NCBI GenBank assembly: GCA_964412555.1
Contig: CAYPPG010000086.1
Span: 1 to 25,193, forward strand
Source of the DNA: CAYPPG01 sp964412555
GTDB lineage: Bacteria; Hinthialibacterota; Hinthialibacteria; Hinthialibacterales; Hinthialibacteraceae
Direction: 5' to 3'
Length of the DNA stretch: 25,193 bases
Part shown: in pieces, positions 1 to 8,800 of the stretch
Numbering within the stretch: position 1 is the stretch's first letter
How the letters are laid out: each line of letters opens with the position of its first letter
The notes under the pieces: model-generated
Database searches by the model: none
Told to the model about the DNA's origin: nothing
Seen by the model: the letters and a program-made list of their open reading frames with translations, nothing else
Position numbers and translations under genes: made by a program

Positions 1-48
1 GGCTTCGAGGTTTCCCACCTTAAATGCCTGTCCAAATTTTGGGGTACA
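1..48 (-). mobile_element. Probable end of an insertion sequence (IS3/IS150-like), cut by window edge
   Basis: Read on the minus strand, the sequence from base 48 towards base 1 begins TGTACCCCAAAATTTGGACA and continues GGCATTTAAGGTGGGAAACC. It has the TG start and the CCCCAAAA-TTTGGACA core that I know from terminal inverted repeats of IS150-type IS3-family elements. It begins exactly where the neighbouring exchanger gene breaks off, which supports an insertion junction. The transposase and the other end lie outside the window, so the family call rests on the terminus alone. Confidence 0.5.
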
Positions 49-468
49 TTATATTCCAGCAAAAACTCCAAGTAACACGAGTGCATCGATTCGGCTGATT
101 TCACCATCCCAAAGTTGCCAGGCAGCCAATACCGTTATAGCAGATAGAATGGGTAATTCCTTTCGCAATACTTGAGAATGAACGGCGATGGGACTGATTA
201 GAGCCGTAAGGCCGAGAATCAAAGCAATGTTGGTGATGTTCGATCCGTAAGCATTGCCAAGCGCGATACCGGGATTTCCCTGTGAAGCGGACAAGGCGGA
301 AACGACCATTTCTGGAGCCGATGTGCCGAATCCGACCACGACAATGCCGATCAAAAGAGACGGCATCCCAAAATATCGTGCGGTAGAGGCTGATCCCTCA
401 ACAAACTTATCGGCGCTCCAAACCAGAAGCGCCAAACCGATAATTAATGAGAGAAATGCGAATGTCAT
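49..468 (-). pseudogene. Truncated CaxA/YrbG-type Na+/Ca2+ exchanger (N-terminal part only)
   Basis: The 139 residues match the first half of a bacterial inner-membrane Na+/Ca2+ antiporter. They show hydrophobic helices and the alpha-1 repeat signature GFGTSAPEMVVS around residues 46-57, followed by GNAYGSNITNIALILG. Family members are usually about 300-350 residues with a second alpha repeat, which is missing here. The TAA stop (49-51) directly abuts the IS-like terminus at base 48, so the frame was most likely interrupted by insertion rather than ending naturally. The product would lack half of its ion-binding site and is probably non-functional. The rest of the gene may lie beyond the element, outside the window. 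Confidence 0.75.
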
Positions 469-697
469 AAGGTGGATATCACTTTTCTAAACGATCTTTC
501 TGATTAAAGGTTCAGATTCCCAAGCATAATTGTAGACCGATCATTTTGCGAGGGATTTAACCGTGTGTTGTCCTAACAATCGACTTGTACAACCGTATGC
601 ATCAACCATAAAGTAAACATTAGATCAAGGGATCATTGAATAAATGACTCTGTTCACATACAAATCGTACCGCTTCCTAATTTTTGTTTGTTATTTC

Positions 698-1276
698 TCA
701 GTCGATTGGTCTTTGCAGCAATAAGCCGTAATGGTGAGGAGGCAGATCAATCCACTCTTTCCGTTGTGATATAAATCCTACCGATTCCGCCCATACCTGG
801 CATTGTTCCGGTTTCGGGCGGATTTCCATTGAAGGACCACGCGGCGTTGAAGGGTCATAATTCCAATGAACGATTCCAATTCTCCCACCTGGAACCAAAA
901 TTTTCCACGCTTCTCGTAATAATGCTTCAGGACTCTCCGCGTGAAGAATATTGAACATCATAACATAATCAATGCTGTTCTCCGGTAATCCCGTTCCTTC
1001 CTGAACGAAATCTCTTTGAATGCACACAATGTTAGATAATCCAGTTGAAGTGGCTTTTTCCTGAGTGGCTTGAATCATCTCCGGTTCAATATCAACGGCG
1101 TATAGATTCCCGGAGATGATTCGAGCAGCAGCGACAGAAAACGTCCCGTATCCGCAACCGAATTCGACCACATCACGGCACGAGGATGTGAGTTCCATCT
1201 TTCTCAGAACGGTTGCAGGATCAAAAAACGAATTCCACCAGGACTCTTCCGGCATTCCGCTCTCTCGAATTTTCAA
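698..1276 (-). CDS. Class I SAM-dependent methyltransferase
   Basis: This is a 192-residue Rossmann-type methyltransferase of the Methyltransf_11/UbiE kind. The glycine-rich SAM loop EFGCGYGTFSVAA is near residues 38-50, the acidic ribose-binding end of strand 2 is AVDIEPEMI, and motif IV is YVMMFNILHAE. The substrate cannot be told. I keep the TTG start because the segment KIRESGMPEE reads as a plausible conserved N-terminus and an AGGTG lies just upstream. The ATG at 1255 is the alternative. It follows the DsrE-like gene by 23 bases and is probably its operon partner. Confidence 0.85.
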   Translation of the reverse strand: MKIRESGMPEESWWNSFFDPATVLRKMELTSSCRDVVEFGCGYGTFSVAAARIISGNLYAVDIEPEMIQATQEKATSTGLSNIVCIQRDFVQEGTGLPENSIDYVMMFNILHAESPEALLREAWKILVPGGRIGIVHWNYDPSTPRGPSMEIRPKPEQCQVWAESVGFISQRKEWIDLPPHHYGLLLQRPID

Positions 1277-1299
1277 AATGCACCTGCCTTACATCTTTT

Positions 1300-1620
1300 T
1301 CAAATAGTTATTAACCGGTCGGAATCACGGACAACTTCATAATGGTCTTTAAGAGTCGATAATGGACATACTTCCGACCCCTCTGAATTGCGAATTTTCA
1401 GGCAAGTTCCACAGGCAAGAAACTCACCGCCAGCATCTAAGACCTTCTGCGCCTGATCTTTGACATTGAATTTAGCATCTTCAATTTGATCGATCTCAAC
1501 GCCTTTCCCTGATAAAAAAATGCGGACCACGTCACCCTGTTCCAGGCTGTAAAGAGCCAATCTAAGAGTATTGAATACTGTTTCCGGATCGGTTTGCGAG
1601 ATGATAATACCAAGGTTCAT
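1300..1620 (-). CDS. DsrE-family protein (small cytoplasmic sulfur-relay-like protein)
   Basis: The 106-residue product has the DsrE/DsrF-like fold pattern: an N-terminal strand NLGIIISQTDPETVFNTLRL, then LYSLEQGDVVRIFLSGKGVE. A central ACGTC motif follows, in the region where DsrE-like proteins carry their sulfur-carrying cysteine. Family members shuttle sulfane sulfur or act as uncharacterised redox partners; the exact role here is unknown. I place the start at the ATG at 1620 because GGAAGGA stands 10 bases before it. An in-frame ATG at 1668 has no ribosome-binding site. It lies between the phosphorylase gene upstream (64 bases) and the methyltransferase gene downstream. Confidence 0.8.
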   Translation of the reverse strand: MNLGIIISQTDPETVFNTLRLALYSLEQGDVVRIFLSGKGVEIDQIEDAKFNVKDQAQKVLDAGGEFLACGTCLKIRNSEGSEVCPLSTLKDHYEVVRDSDRLITI

Positions 1621-1684
1621 GATGTTAAATTCCTTCCGTAAAAGTGATATAATTTGAGTTATTGCCATGCTCGAACTTTGTTGG

Positions 1685-2494
1685 CTAAGATTCGAGCCAA
1701 TTGTTTACACCTGTACAAATTGCTAGCAACAATGATTTATCGAAATCATCCTGCCCCTTTTCAAATTGTTTCCCATCGTGGTCAACCGCGTTAGTAACAT
1801 GGGCGATCAACCCCACAGGAAAATTCATATGCACGCCAAATGAAAACAACGAAGCGGCTTGCATTTCGACCGCCAAGGCTCCCCGATCAGCATAGCGATC
1901 AATTTCTTCTTTAGTTTCGCGGTAGGGTGCATCGGTAGTCCAGACCAACCCACTTTGGACGGGTTGCTCCAAACTTTCTAAGGAATGCTCCAAATATGGC
2001 ACTAGTGAGGGTGTCGCTTCCACTGTTTCTGCTGGCGGTAGATAATGATAAGAAACCCCTTCATCACGAATTGCCTCATTCGCTACCACAATACCAGGCA
2101 AAGGCAGAGATTGAGAAATTCTTCCAGCGGAAGTTAGACCAACAACCGCTTTTACACCACAAACAGCCAATTGTTCCGCCACAAGAACAGTATAAGGACC
2201 GCCAATCGTGCGAGGGATAATTCCGCAACTGATTCCATCATGTCGCCAACACCATAAATCAGTGTGAAAACAAGGCCAAGAATCACAATGTATTAATTCG
2301 CCCTGTTGTTTGAGCTTATCTGTAAGATCTCCGTCAAACTCAAGCACACATATGTCGGGAATGCTTATCTCTTGTATGTTTCGATCTGATTTTACTGCTT
2401 CTACCAAATCTTTTGGACTGAATACAGATGGTTTGTCATATGGATGACTGAGAAGTGGTAAACCGGCAAGAGGCCGCTGGTCTTGTTTATTCAT
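1685..2494 (-). CDS. Nucleoside phosphorylase (PNP/UDP family, uridine phosphorylase-like)
   Basis: This 269-residue protein belongs to the PNP_UDP_1 superfamily, which splits nucleosides with phosphate into base and ribose-1-phosphate. Recognisable parts are GPYTVLVAEQLAVCGVKAVVGLTSAGRIS (about residues 98-126, where families have the GTCGG-type phosphate/ribose loop), LPGIVVANEAIRDEGVSYHYLPP, and the ribose-binding VEMQAASLF near residue 209. Length fits the family (230-290). The usual GTCG is replaced by LTSAG, so the substrate is uncertain. A candidate promoter lies about 60 bases upstream, and the DsrE-like and methyltransferase genes follow on the same strand. Confidence 0.85.
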   Translation of the reverse strand: MNKQDQRPLAGLPLLSHPYDKPSVFSPKDLVEAVKSDRNIQEISIPDICVLEFDGDLTDKLKQQGELIHCDSWPCFHTDLWCWRHDGISCGIIPRTIGGPYTVLVAEQLAVCGVKAVVGLTSAGRISQSLPLPGIVVANEAIRDEGVSYHYLPPAETVEATPSLVPYLEHSLESLEQPVQSGLVWTTDAPYRETKEEIDRYADRGALAVEMQAASLFSFGVHMNFPVGLIAHVTNAVDHDGKQFEKGQDDFDKSLLLAICTGVNNWLES

Positions 2495-2553
2495 TTAATA
2501 TGCTGACTCTCTTTTTTTCCCCCGCGGAAACACTCGAATTTCTTTGCAAAAAA

Positions 2554-2581
2554 AGAATATTTAATTCGCTCCAATTAACAA
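2554..2581 (-). promoter_or_regulatory. Candidate sigma-70 promoter for the phosphorylase gene
   Basis: On the minus strand TTGTTA (2576-2581) and TATTCT (2554-2559) are separated by 16 bases, 60 bases upstream of the phosphorylase start. The match is reasonable but the region is AT-rich, so chance matches are likely. Confidence 0.35.
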
Positions 2582-2680
2582 TCCAGAGCAGAGCCGATTC
2601 CTTTGATCGCCATCTTACACATCGTTGCAACTTTGAAATCGGTGGTTCCGCGACACATGTCTGTTTGTTGACACAGAGGG

Positions 2681-3373
2681 TTATGTTCGATTTCCTTTAA
2701 TGATCTTGGCTTTTGTAAAAGAAAGCACAACAAAACTTTCTTCTCTGAATATTTGTCTACTCATGTTATCATTTTCAAATAAGCTGTCCAGTTTTGGCAG
2801 AGCGCAACCATGTTCAACCTGATATGTGAAACCAACACTTTCGGCTAATGTCCTTATCTCGTTTGAAATATAAAATCGAGCGGAAGAGTAAAAAGCATGT
2901 CCTTGTTTGCCCCGCATGGCATGATAGGCACCCCATGGACTATTTGCCGGGACAAAACCAATAGCCAGATGACCGGATTCCTTGAGTACTTGCCAGCACT
3001 CCCTCAATGTTTCCTTGGGATCGCGAAGGAAGCACAGGGTGCATACCAACAGCACACCATCGAATGAGGCTTCAATAAAAGGAAGGTTCTCACCAGAGGC
3101 AATAAATGATTTAATGCCACGCTTTTTAGAGGTTTTGGCCATTGACAGAGAAGGATCGACACCTGTTTCAATTCCAAGAGCATGGGCAAAGCGCCCAGAT
3201 CCGACACCCAGCTCAAGCCATATGCCTTTCGAGGTGTTAACGGTCTTTTGCAAACAGCCAAGTTCCAGCAGAAAAATCCGAGCCCCGGTTTCAGAATCAA
3301 ACCACTGATCGTACTCTTTTGCATAGATTTCAAAGGAATTATACTGATTCTTCATGATGGCAATTTCTAACAA
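2681..3373 (-). CDS. Class I SAM-dependent methyltransferase
   Basis: This 230-residue Methyltransf_11-type enzyme has the SAM-binding loop WLELGVGSGRFAHALG near residues 53-68, the GVDPSLSMAK acidic/ribose region, FDGVLLVCTLCFLRDP as motif IV, and LKESGHLAIGFVPANSPW after the fifth strand. The C-terminal part likely caps the active site; the substrate is unknown. I use the TTG start at 3373 because GAGGTGA lies 12 bases upstream. The ATG six codons later has no ribosome-binding site. The gene sits between acetolactate synthase (upstream) and the phosphorylase and may be transcribed alone. Confidence 0.85.
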   Translation of the reverse strand: MLEIAIMKNQYNSFEIYAKEYDQWFDSETGARIFLLELGCLQKTVNTSKGIWLELGVGSGRFAHALGIETGVDPSLSMAKTSKKRGIKSFIASGENLPFIEASFDGVLLVCTLCFLRDPKETLRECWQVLKESGHLAIGFVPANSPWGAYHAMRGKQGHAFYSSARFYISNEIRTLAESVGFTYQVEHGCALPKLDSLFENDNMSRQIFREESFVVLSFTKAKIIKGNRT

Positions 3374-3527
3374 GTATACAGGGAGTCACCTCAAAAAAAT
3401 ACTTCCACAAAACACTGTCATTGCTCCAGACAAGGGGCAATTCTCCCTCGTTTCGCTTCAAGCAACAACCTTTCGGATTTGAAGACTGAAGGTTCTTTAA
3501 AATGTGAATTACGGAGTAATGATGAAA

Positions 3528-5279
3528 TCATGTTACACCTAATTCTTCTATCGTATGTGATGTAAGTTCTCTTTGTTCACATTTCTTGATGAATGGACCA
3601 AGTTCCATATCAGCATAGGATGTACCCGGGCGCACGACGGGATAGAGCACTTCTTCAATATCCGTGAGCACTTCGAGAATGGCGGGGCCTTCGGCTTCGA
3701 GCCATGTATTGAGCTGGCCTTCAAGATCGACGCGCTCGGTGACACGTTCGGCAAAGCCGAAATGGCAGTGCTTCGCCATCTCTGCGAAGTTGACATCACG
3801 AGACCGTTCCGTGGCGGAGTGACGCCCTCCGTATGCGACATCTTCAAGGTTCCGCACCATCCCATCGCTATGATTATTAAGTAACAGAATCTTGATTGGT
3901 AGACCCAGCGTTCCAATGGTATGTATTTCTCCCATGTTCATACGAAAACTGCCGTCGCCGTCGATGACGATGACTCGCGCATCTGGGTTGGCATGACAAG
4001 CACCGACGGCAACCGGCATGCCGAACCCCATGGTTCCAAAACTTCCAGAGGTGATAAAATGTCTCGGACGACTTATTCTCAGATATTGCGCCGCGAGAAG
4101 TTGGTGGTTGCCAACACCAGTAGTAAAGATCATGTCATCGCTCAAGCGGTTGTTTAAAATATCGAGCACTTCCGCCTGTTGAATACGATAACTATTACGT
4201 TGATAATCCAACGGCCAGGAACGCTTTATATCGATTGCATGGCATATCCAATCCTCAATATCGATTTTAATTTCGTGACGTTCTGCATAAGTCGTTAGAT
4301 CGTCCAATGCAGCGGATGCGTCGCCGAGGAATGTAAAGTCGGGTCTGCGTTCGTCGCGGATCTGATACATTTTCTGAGGATTGATATCGATGTAGGCGAT
4401 TTTTGAATGAATCGCAAAACCGACTTTTTCAGCAACTCGATCGTCCCATCGCACACCGATGGCGAAAAAGAAATCGTTGTCCTGGATAATCATATTGGCG
4501 TATGGCGTGCCGAACATACCAAGCAATCCGAGCGCAGCCGAATCGGTCTCATTGACGACTCCCTTCGCCATCAGGGTGTTAACCGAGGGTATATTGAAAC
4601 GCGCATTAAAACGGCGAATGGCAGCACTGCCCTTTGCGGAGTTCAATCCACCACCTAGATACAATAAAGGCCGCTTTGCCAACTTCAGTAAATCAAAAAA
4701 CTTTTCACATTGTTTCTCGGAAAGATGATTCTCGTTCTCATACACCTCAGCGAACTGTTCGGTATTATTGCCAGTATAACGGCTAATATTCTGCTGGAGA
4801 TTGATCGGCATGTCGATGATCACCGGACCAGGCTTTCCCGACAGGGCTAGATAGTAAGCATTCTTGATGACCGATTCAATGTCGCCAATACTGTTTACCG
4901 ATACCACATGCTTGGCTGTTGGTCCGAAAACAGAAGCGACATCAATATGTTGAAAGGAATCTGTCCCGATCTTGTGTTCGGGTACCTGACCGGCAATAAC
5001 AACCAGCGGCACGCTGTCGGCAAAGGAATCGGCCACGGCGGTTAGGGTATTGGTGATTGCCGGACCGGAAGTAACAATGGCGATCCCAACCTTGTCGCTC
5101 GACCGTGAATAACCGGCGGCGCTGAATGCGGCACATTGTTCATTCGAATTAATCACAATCTCGATCGAGCTTCTACCCAATTCGTCCATGACCGGAAGAA
5201 TTGCTGCCCCCGTATAGCCGAATACATGTTTAACTCCAAGTTCCTCTAGACATTTGACGATGATGGTAGCCCCTTTCAT
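3528..5279 (-). CDS. ilvB: Acetolactate synthase (acetohydroxyacid synthase), large catalytic subunit
   Basis: The 583-residue enzyme condenses two pyruvates, or pyruvate plus 2-oxobutyrate, in valine/leucine/isoleucine synthesis using thiamine diphosphate and FAD. Seen: the N-terminal FGYTGAAILPV, the cofactor-activating glutamate in NEQCAAFSAAGYSR, GQVPEHKIGTDSFQHID, the FAD-side VRWDDRV, and the ThDP/Mg motif GDGSF...LLLNN followed by GMVRNLEDVAYGGRHSAT. These separate it from pyruvate oxidases. Length fits the family. The start is the ATG at 5279 because GGAGGT lies nine bases before it; a GTG at 5321 is less likely. No small regulatory subunit gene lies beside it. Expression appears controlled by the valine-rich leader and attenuator just upstream. 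The usual Trp in GMVRQW is Leu here. Confidence 0.93.
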   Translation of the reverse strand: MKGATIIVKCLEELGVKHVFGYTGAAILPVMDELGRSSIEIVINSNEQCAAFSAAGYSRSSDKVGIAIVTSGPAITNTLTAVADSFADSVPLVVIAGQVPEHKIGTDSFQHIDVASVFGPTAKHVVSVNSIGDIESVIKNAYYLALSGKPGPVIIDMPINLQQNISRYTGNNTEQFAEVYENENHLSEKQCEKFFDLLKLAKRPLLYLGGGLNSAKGSAAIRRFNARFNIPSVNTLMAKGVVNETDSAALGLLGMFGTPYANMIIQDNDFFFAIGVRWDDRVAEKVGFAIHSKIAYIDINPQKMYQIRDERRPDFTFLGDASAALDDLTTYAERHEIKIDIEDWICHAIDIKRSWPLDYQRNSYRIQQAEVLDILNNRLSDDMIFTTGVGNHQLLAAQYLRISRPRHFITSGSFGTMGFGMPVAVGACHANPDARVIVIDGDGSFRMNMGEIHTIGTLGLPIKILLLNNHSDGMVRNLEDVAYGGRHSATERSRDVNFAEMAKHCHFGFAERVTERVDLEGQLNTWLEAEGPAILEVLTDIEEVLYPVVRPGTSYADMELGPFIKKCEQRELTSHTIEELGVT

Positions 5280-5346
5280 GACTTTTTTACCTCCGTTGTA
5301 ATTTTGTTGTCCTTCATTCACTTTTTTTTGCGGCTCAAGCCGGTCG

Positions 5347-5388
5347 AAAAAAGAAAACCCCCGCCAGCCTTTCGAGCCGACGGGGGTT
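5347..5388 (-). terminator. Intrinsic terminator acting as attenuator of ilvB
   Basis: On the minus strand an eight-base-pair outer stem AACCCCCG (5388-5381) / CGGGGGTT (5363-5356) encloses further G-C and wobble pairs, and is followed by TTCTTTTTT (5355-5347). It lies between the valine-rich leader peptide and the synthase start. Its left arm CCC..CGGCTC (5384-5374) can instead pair with GAGCCGTAGGG (5419-5409) at the end of the leader peptide gene. That pairing gives nine pairs around a two-base mismatch and would break the terminator. Confidence 0.88.
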
Positions 5389-5410
5389 AATATTTGATAT
5401 ATCGATTTCC

Positions 5411-5515
5411 CTACGGCTCAAATCCGCATACTACGACGGCTACGTATACTACAACGACTACGCATACAGCCATTGGGACAATCAAATTAAATATCTTGTA
5501 TTCTCTTCGTTTCAT
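5411..5515 (-). CDS. Valine-rich leader peptide of the ilvB attenuator
   Basis: This 34-codon gene starts at ATG 5515, with AAAAGGAAA seven to nine bases upstream, and ends at TAG 5411. Eleven of 34 residues are valine, ten of them within the 13-codon stretch from codon 17 to 29, which reads VCVVVVVYVAVVV. The arrangement is the one known from E. coli ilvB (IvbL): ribosomes stalling at Val codons when charged tRNA-Val is short would free the antiterminator, while fast translation to the stop codon, which overlaps the antiterminator arm, would favour the terminator. Leucine and isoleucine codons are few (one and two), so valine appears to be the sensed amino acid. The peptide itself probably has no other function. 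Confidence 0.9.
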   Translation of the reverse strand: MKRREYKIFNLIVPMAVCVVVVVYVAVVVCGFEP

Positions 5516-5596
5516 CGAAGGATTTCCTTTTCTTTGCTTACACCGAGCATTTGGCAACATTTGCAATGAATAGATAATTCTCGATTCTATTTAATG

Positions 5597-5624
5597 AGTA
5601 TAATTCATCTAAAGTGGAAATCAA
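5597..5624 (-). promoter_or_regulatory. Candidate sigma-70 promoter of the leader-ilvB transcript
   Basis: On the minus strand TTGATT (5619-5624) and TATACT (5597-5602) are separated by 16 bases. Transcription would start about 75 bases before the leader-peptide ATG at 5515, a normal distance for an attenuated biosynthetic operon. Confidence 0.6.
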
Positions 5625-5743
5625 GGTTGGATGTAAAAAGAATATGTCAGACTAAAAAAATTCTTTTGATATTTCACCTCAATGGTAATTACCCGTATCC
5701 TGAATACGCATTTCATCGCCCAGAATGGAAGCAATGACTTCCG

Positions 5744-5797
5744 CAGCGCCTCCTGATATTTCAGAGGCTCAGAGTAAAAAAGCCAATACAGAATGCA
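5744..5797 (-). repeat. 54-base imperfect copy of the 3' end of the ABC-2 permease gene (gene relic)
   Basis: The minus strand here matches 13185-13132 at 48 of 54 positions. The second copy spans the last codons of the ABC-2 permease gene and the ribosome-binding site of the sigma factor gene. In the relic the permease frame reads AFCIGFFTLSL, then a TGA in place of the conserved Trp codon, then NIRRR. Upstream only the DL codons of the permease can still be matched. Both copies can form a GCCTC...GAGGC hairpin. It lies 87 bases after the RND stop, so it is either a decayed second permease gene at the end of the operon or a short recombination product. Confidence 0.75.
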
Positions 5798-5883
5798 TCT
5801 TTGTTGGTCAAGTCGAAGAGATAAGACGATCCTTTCATCAACTATTCAATCAATCACCGGGGAAAATGCCGATAACAGACAAT

Positions 5884-8800
5884 CTATTGGTTTTTATGTT
5901 TTGATACAATCACATACATGCATGGCATCAGGAGCAGGGCCACAAGCATTTCCATCCCCAAACCGCCGATGGCGGCCACGGCCATGGGTTGGAGCATGTC
6001 GCCGCCTTCCTCCAGGTTGAGCGCCAGGGGCAAAAAACCCATCATGGTTGTCACTGTGGTCATGAGACGGGGTCGCAGGCGTATTTTTGCTGCCTCAACT
6101 ACAGCCCTGTGAGGCGACCAGGATTGTTGACCTTGGAGTTCATTAGCATAGGTCAAGAGCAATACTCCATCGTTGACCGTCACCGCCACTACAACCAACA
6201 CGCCAATGATAACCGTCGCCCCCAGTGGTAAGCCACTGTTGACCATCAGAAACACCACCCCGGTCAGGCAAACCGGCACACTCCCCAAAATCAGCACCGG
6301 CAGTTTAAGACTGTTAAACTGAACGGTCAGAACAATAAAAGAGAAGAACAAAGCGAAGGCGAGTACGGCAAAAACCGTTTCCTTCATATCGGCCATCATT
6401 TCCGCCCTGCCGCCGAAGTCAAAGACATAACCAGCCGGGCGTTCGATTCCGGCTATAACATTTTGCAGTTCCCTCACAGCACCTGCCAGATCACCATCGC
6501 TGATATCCGCTTCAACGGTAATTTGTTTGATCTGATTTTCTCTTATGATTTCTACTGGGCCAGTGCCGGGAATCACGGTCGCGATGTCCCGCAATCTGAG
6601 GACATCTCCCTGGGCACAGGTAAGCGACAGATTTTCAATATCCTGCCTGGAGGTCAAGCGCTGTTCCGGGACAATCAGTCGAATGTCGTAATATTCACTC
6701 CCATCACGATAGCGTGTTGCCACCGCGCCGGTGATCAACGAGCGCAGGGTAGTCGCCACATCCGAAACCGACACGCCAAGTTCTGTGGCTTTTCCCCGAT
6801 CCACCTTGACCTGAAACTCAGGTTTTGACAGGTCCATGGAGACAAGCACGTTTTGAAAACGATCCAAACCACTGATCGTTCGTGCGGTCCGGCTCGACAG
6901 ATCGGCCAAAGTCTCCATGTCCTGACCACGCACCTGCACGATAATATCCGATGCCCGCATCCCAGGGATGCCTTTGATAGGCATCTGCTTCACCATCGCT
7001 TTGCCTCCCGGCGGTTGAAGATTGCTGATGATCTTGCGCAGGTGGGCGACATACTCCTCGGTGCTGATATTTCGCGCGGCTTTTGGCACAAGCTGAATAT
7101 CCACCTCTCCCTCATTGGCAACCTCATGGGTAATCAAACCCTTTACATATCCTCCCGCAAGCGTGAAAGCGCTTTGGATCAACGGATCGCCCATAATCTG
7201 TTTTTCAATTCTTTGAAGCACCTGGTCGGTTTCACTAACTGACGCACCGGTCGGCATTTTGACCTTGACCATGATTCGGCCGTCATCGATAAGCGGCAGG
7301 AATTCACCGCCAAGCCGTCCCGAAAGTATAACGGCCCCGGCAACCACTAGGAGGAAAACGGTCATAACAAGCCATCGCCAGCCGATCATTCGATTCAGCA
7401 GCCTGCCATAACCGTTCGTGAACCAGGCAAACAGCCGCTCAAACCAGCTTGATTTACGCACTTGGCGGCTCCCGCCGAATAAAGTTGCTGTGATCATCGG
7501 GGTGATCGACACAGCAACGCCCAGGCTGATAACGACAATGCCCGCAATAACCAGGATCAGTTCTCGAAAGAGTAGACTCGTTAAACCTGGAACAATGAGA
7601 AAGGGCACAAATAGGGCGAGAAACGAAAGCGTGGCGGCTACTAAGGCTGGACCGAGTTCACTGGTGGCGTCAACGGCATGTCTGCTGGAGTCCTGGTTGG
7701 GATTCTCTCTTCGCAGCCGTGAGATGTTTTCTACCACGACAATGGAATTATCCAGCACGACTCCGATAGCGATGACCAATCCCCCTAGGGAAAAGATGTT
7801 GAGTGAAAATCCGGCCAGTTTCATCAGACCAAAATTGAAAACCAGGGTAAGGGGCAAGGCGATGACCATGACCACAACTTGCCGGAAGCTCCCTAAAAAC
7901 AGATAAACGACAACGATTAGCAACGCGGCTGCCGCCATGGCGGCGTTACGCACACCGGCAAGCGCCTGGTTGACATAGACCGCCTGATTTTCCACGTAAT
8001 CCACTTGCAGGCCTGCGGGCAGTTCCGCCTTCAGCTCCTCCAAAAGCCGGGCCACCGCCTCGGCGGTTTTTACGGTGTTGGCTTCCGCTTCTTTCAGAAC
8101 AGAAAGTTTAACGCTTTCACGCCCGTTGAACCGGGTAATCAACCGTGCTTCCTCGTGGCCGTCAATTACCTCGGCTATATCCCGCAAGTAAACTTTCTGA
8201 TGCCCCTCTCCGGCAATGACAACCGTTCGAATATCGTCAAGATTTGAATACTCTTCCATCGTACGGGCGATGATTTCCTTGGGTCCAATCGTGACCCGGC
8301 CACCAGTCTGTTCTATATTTTCTGCAGCGACTCTTTTGATAACTTCATCCAGGGAAAGTTGATGCTTTTCAATGGAGGCGGGATCAAGCAAAATGCGGAT
8401 CTCACGTTCAAGTCCTCCGACGATTTCCGTTCCAGCTACGCCTCGCACTGTCAAGATACGATCCTGTAGCCAGTTGTCAGCCCAGTCTCTCAGTTTCACG
8501 AGGTTCCAACGGTCAGAACTTACAGTCAATTGCATGACTGGAAGCTGGGAAGGGTCAGCCTTGAAGACATACGGGGCTTCGATATCTTCCGGTAAATCTT
8601 GCTGAGCGCGTGTCAAGGCGGCCAGGACGTCCTGAAAGGCGACATCGATATCCGCACTATATTCAAAGTAGACATTCAGGTTATAAAGCCCTTCGATGGA
8701 AGAGGATTCGAGGGAATCCAGGCGGTCTACCGTAGACATGAGGCGTTCGACAGGATCAGCGATCTCCGTATCGATTTCTTCAGGTGTTGATCCGGGCCAT

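Larger units (their letters stand above)
5516..5883. other. Intergenic region between the RND gene and the ilv leader
   Basis: This 368-base stretch holds the permease relic (5744-5797) and the candidate ilv promoter (5597-5624). I see no other convincing gene. A 25-codon minus-strand frame starting at ATGAAATGCG near 5722 has no supporting features. No clear terminator follows the RND stop codon, although the relic's GCCTCTGA/TCAGGAGGC hairpin lies there without a T-run. Confidence 0.6.

Noticed and set aside
3466..3496. Hairpin AACCTT...AAGGTT between ilvB and the methyltransferase gene, considered as terminator
   Set aside because: The six-base stem has a long loop and no T-run on the minus strand.
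7418..7906. A 162-codon plus-strand frame opposite the RND gene
   Set aside because: Low-complexity Thr/Arg/Ser composition typical of an antisense shadow of membrane-helix codons.
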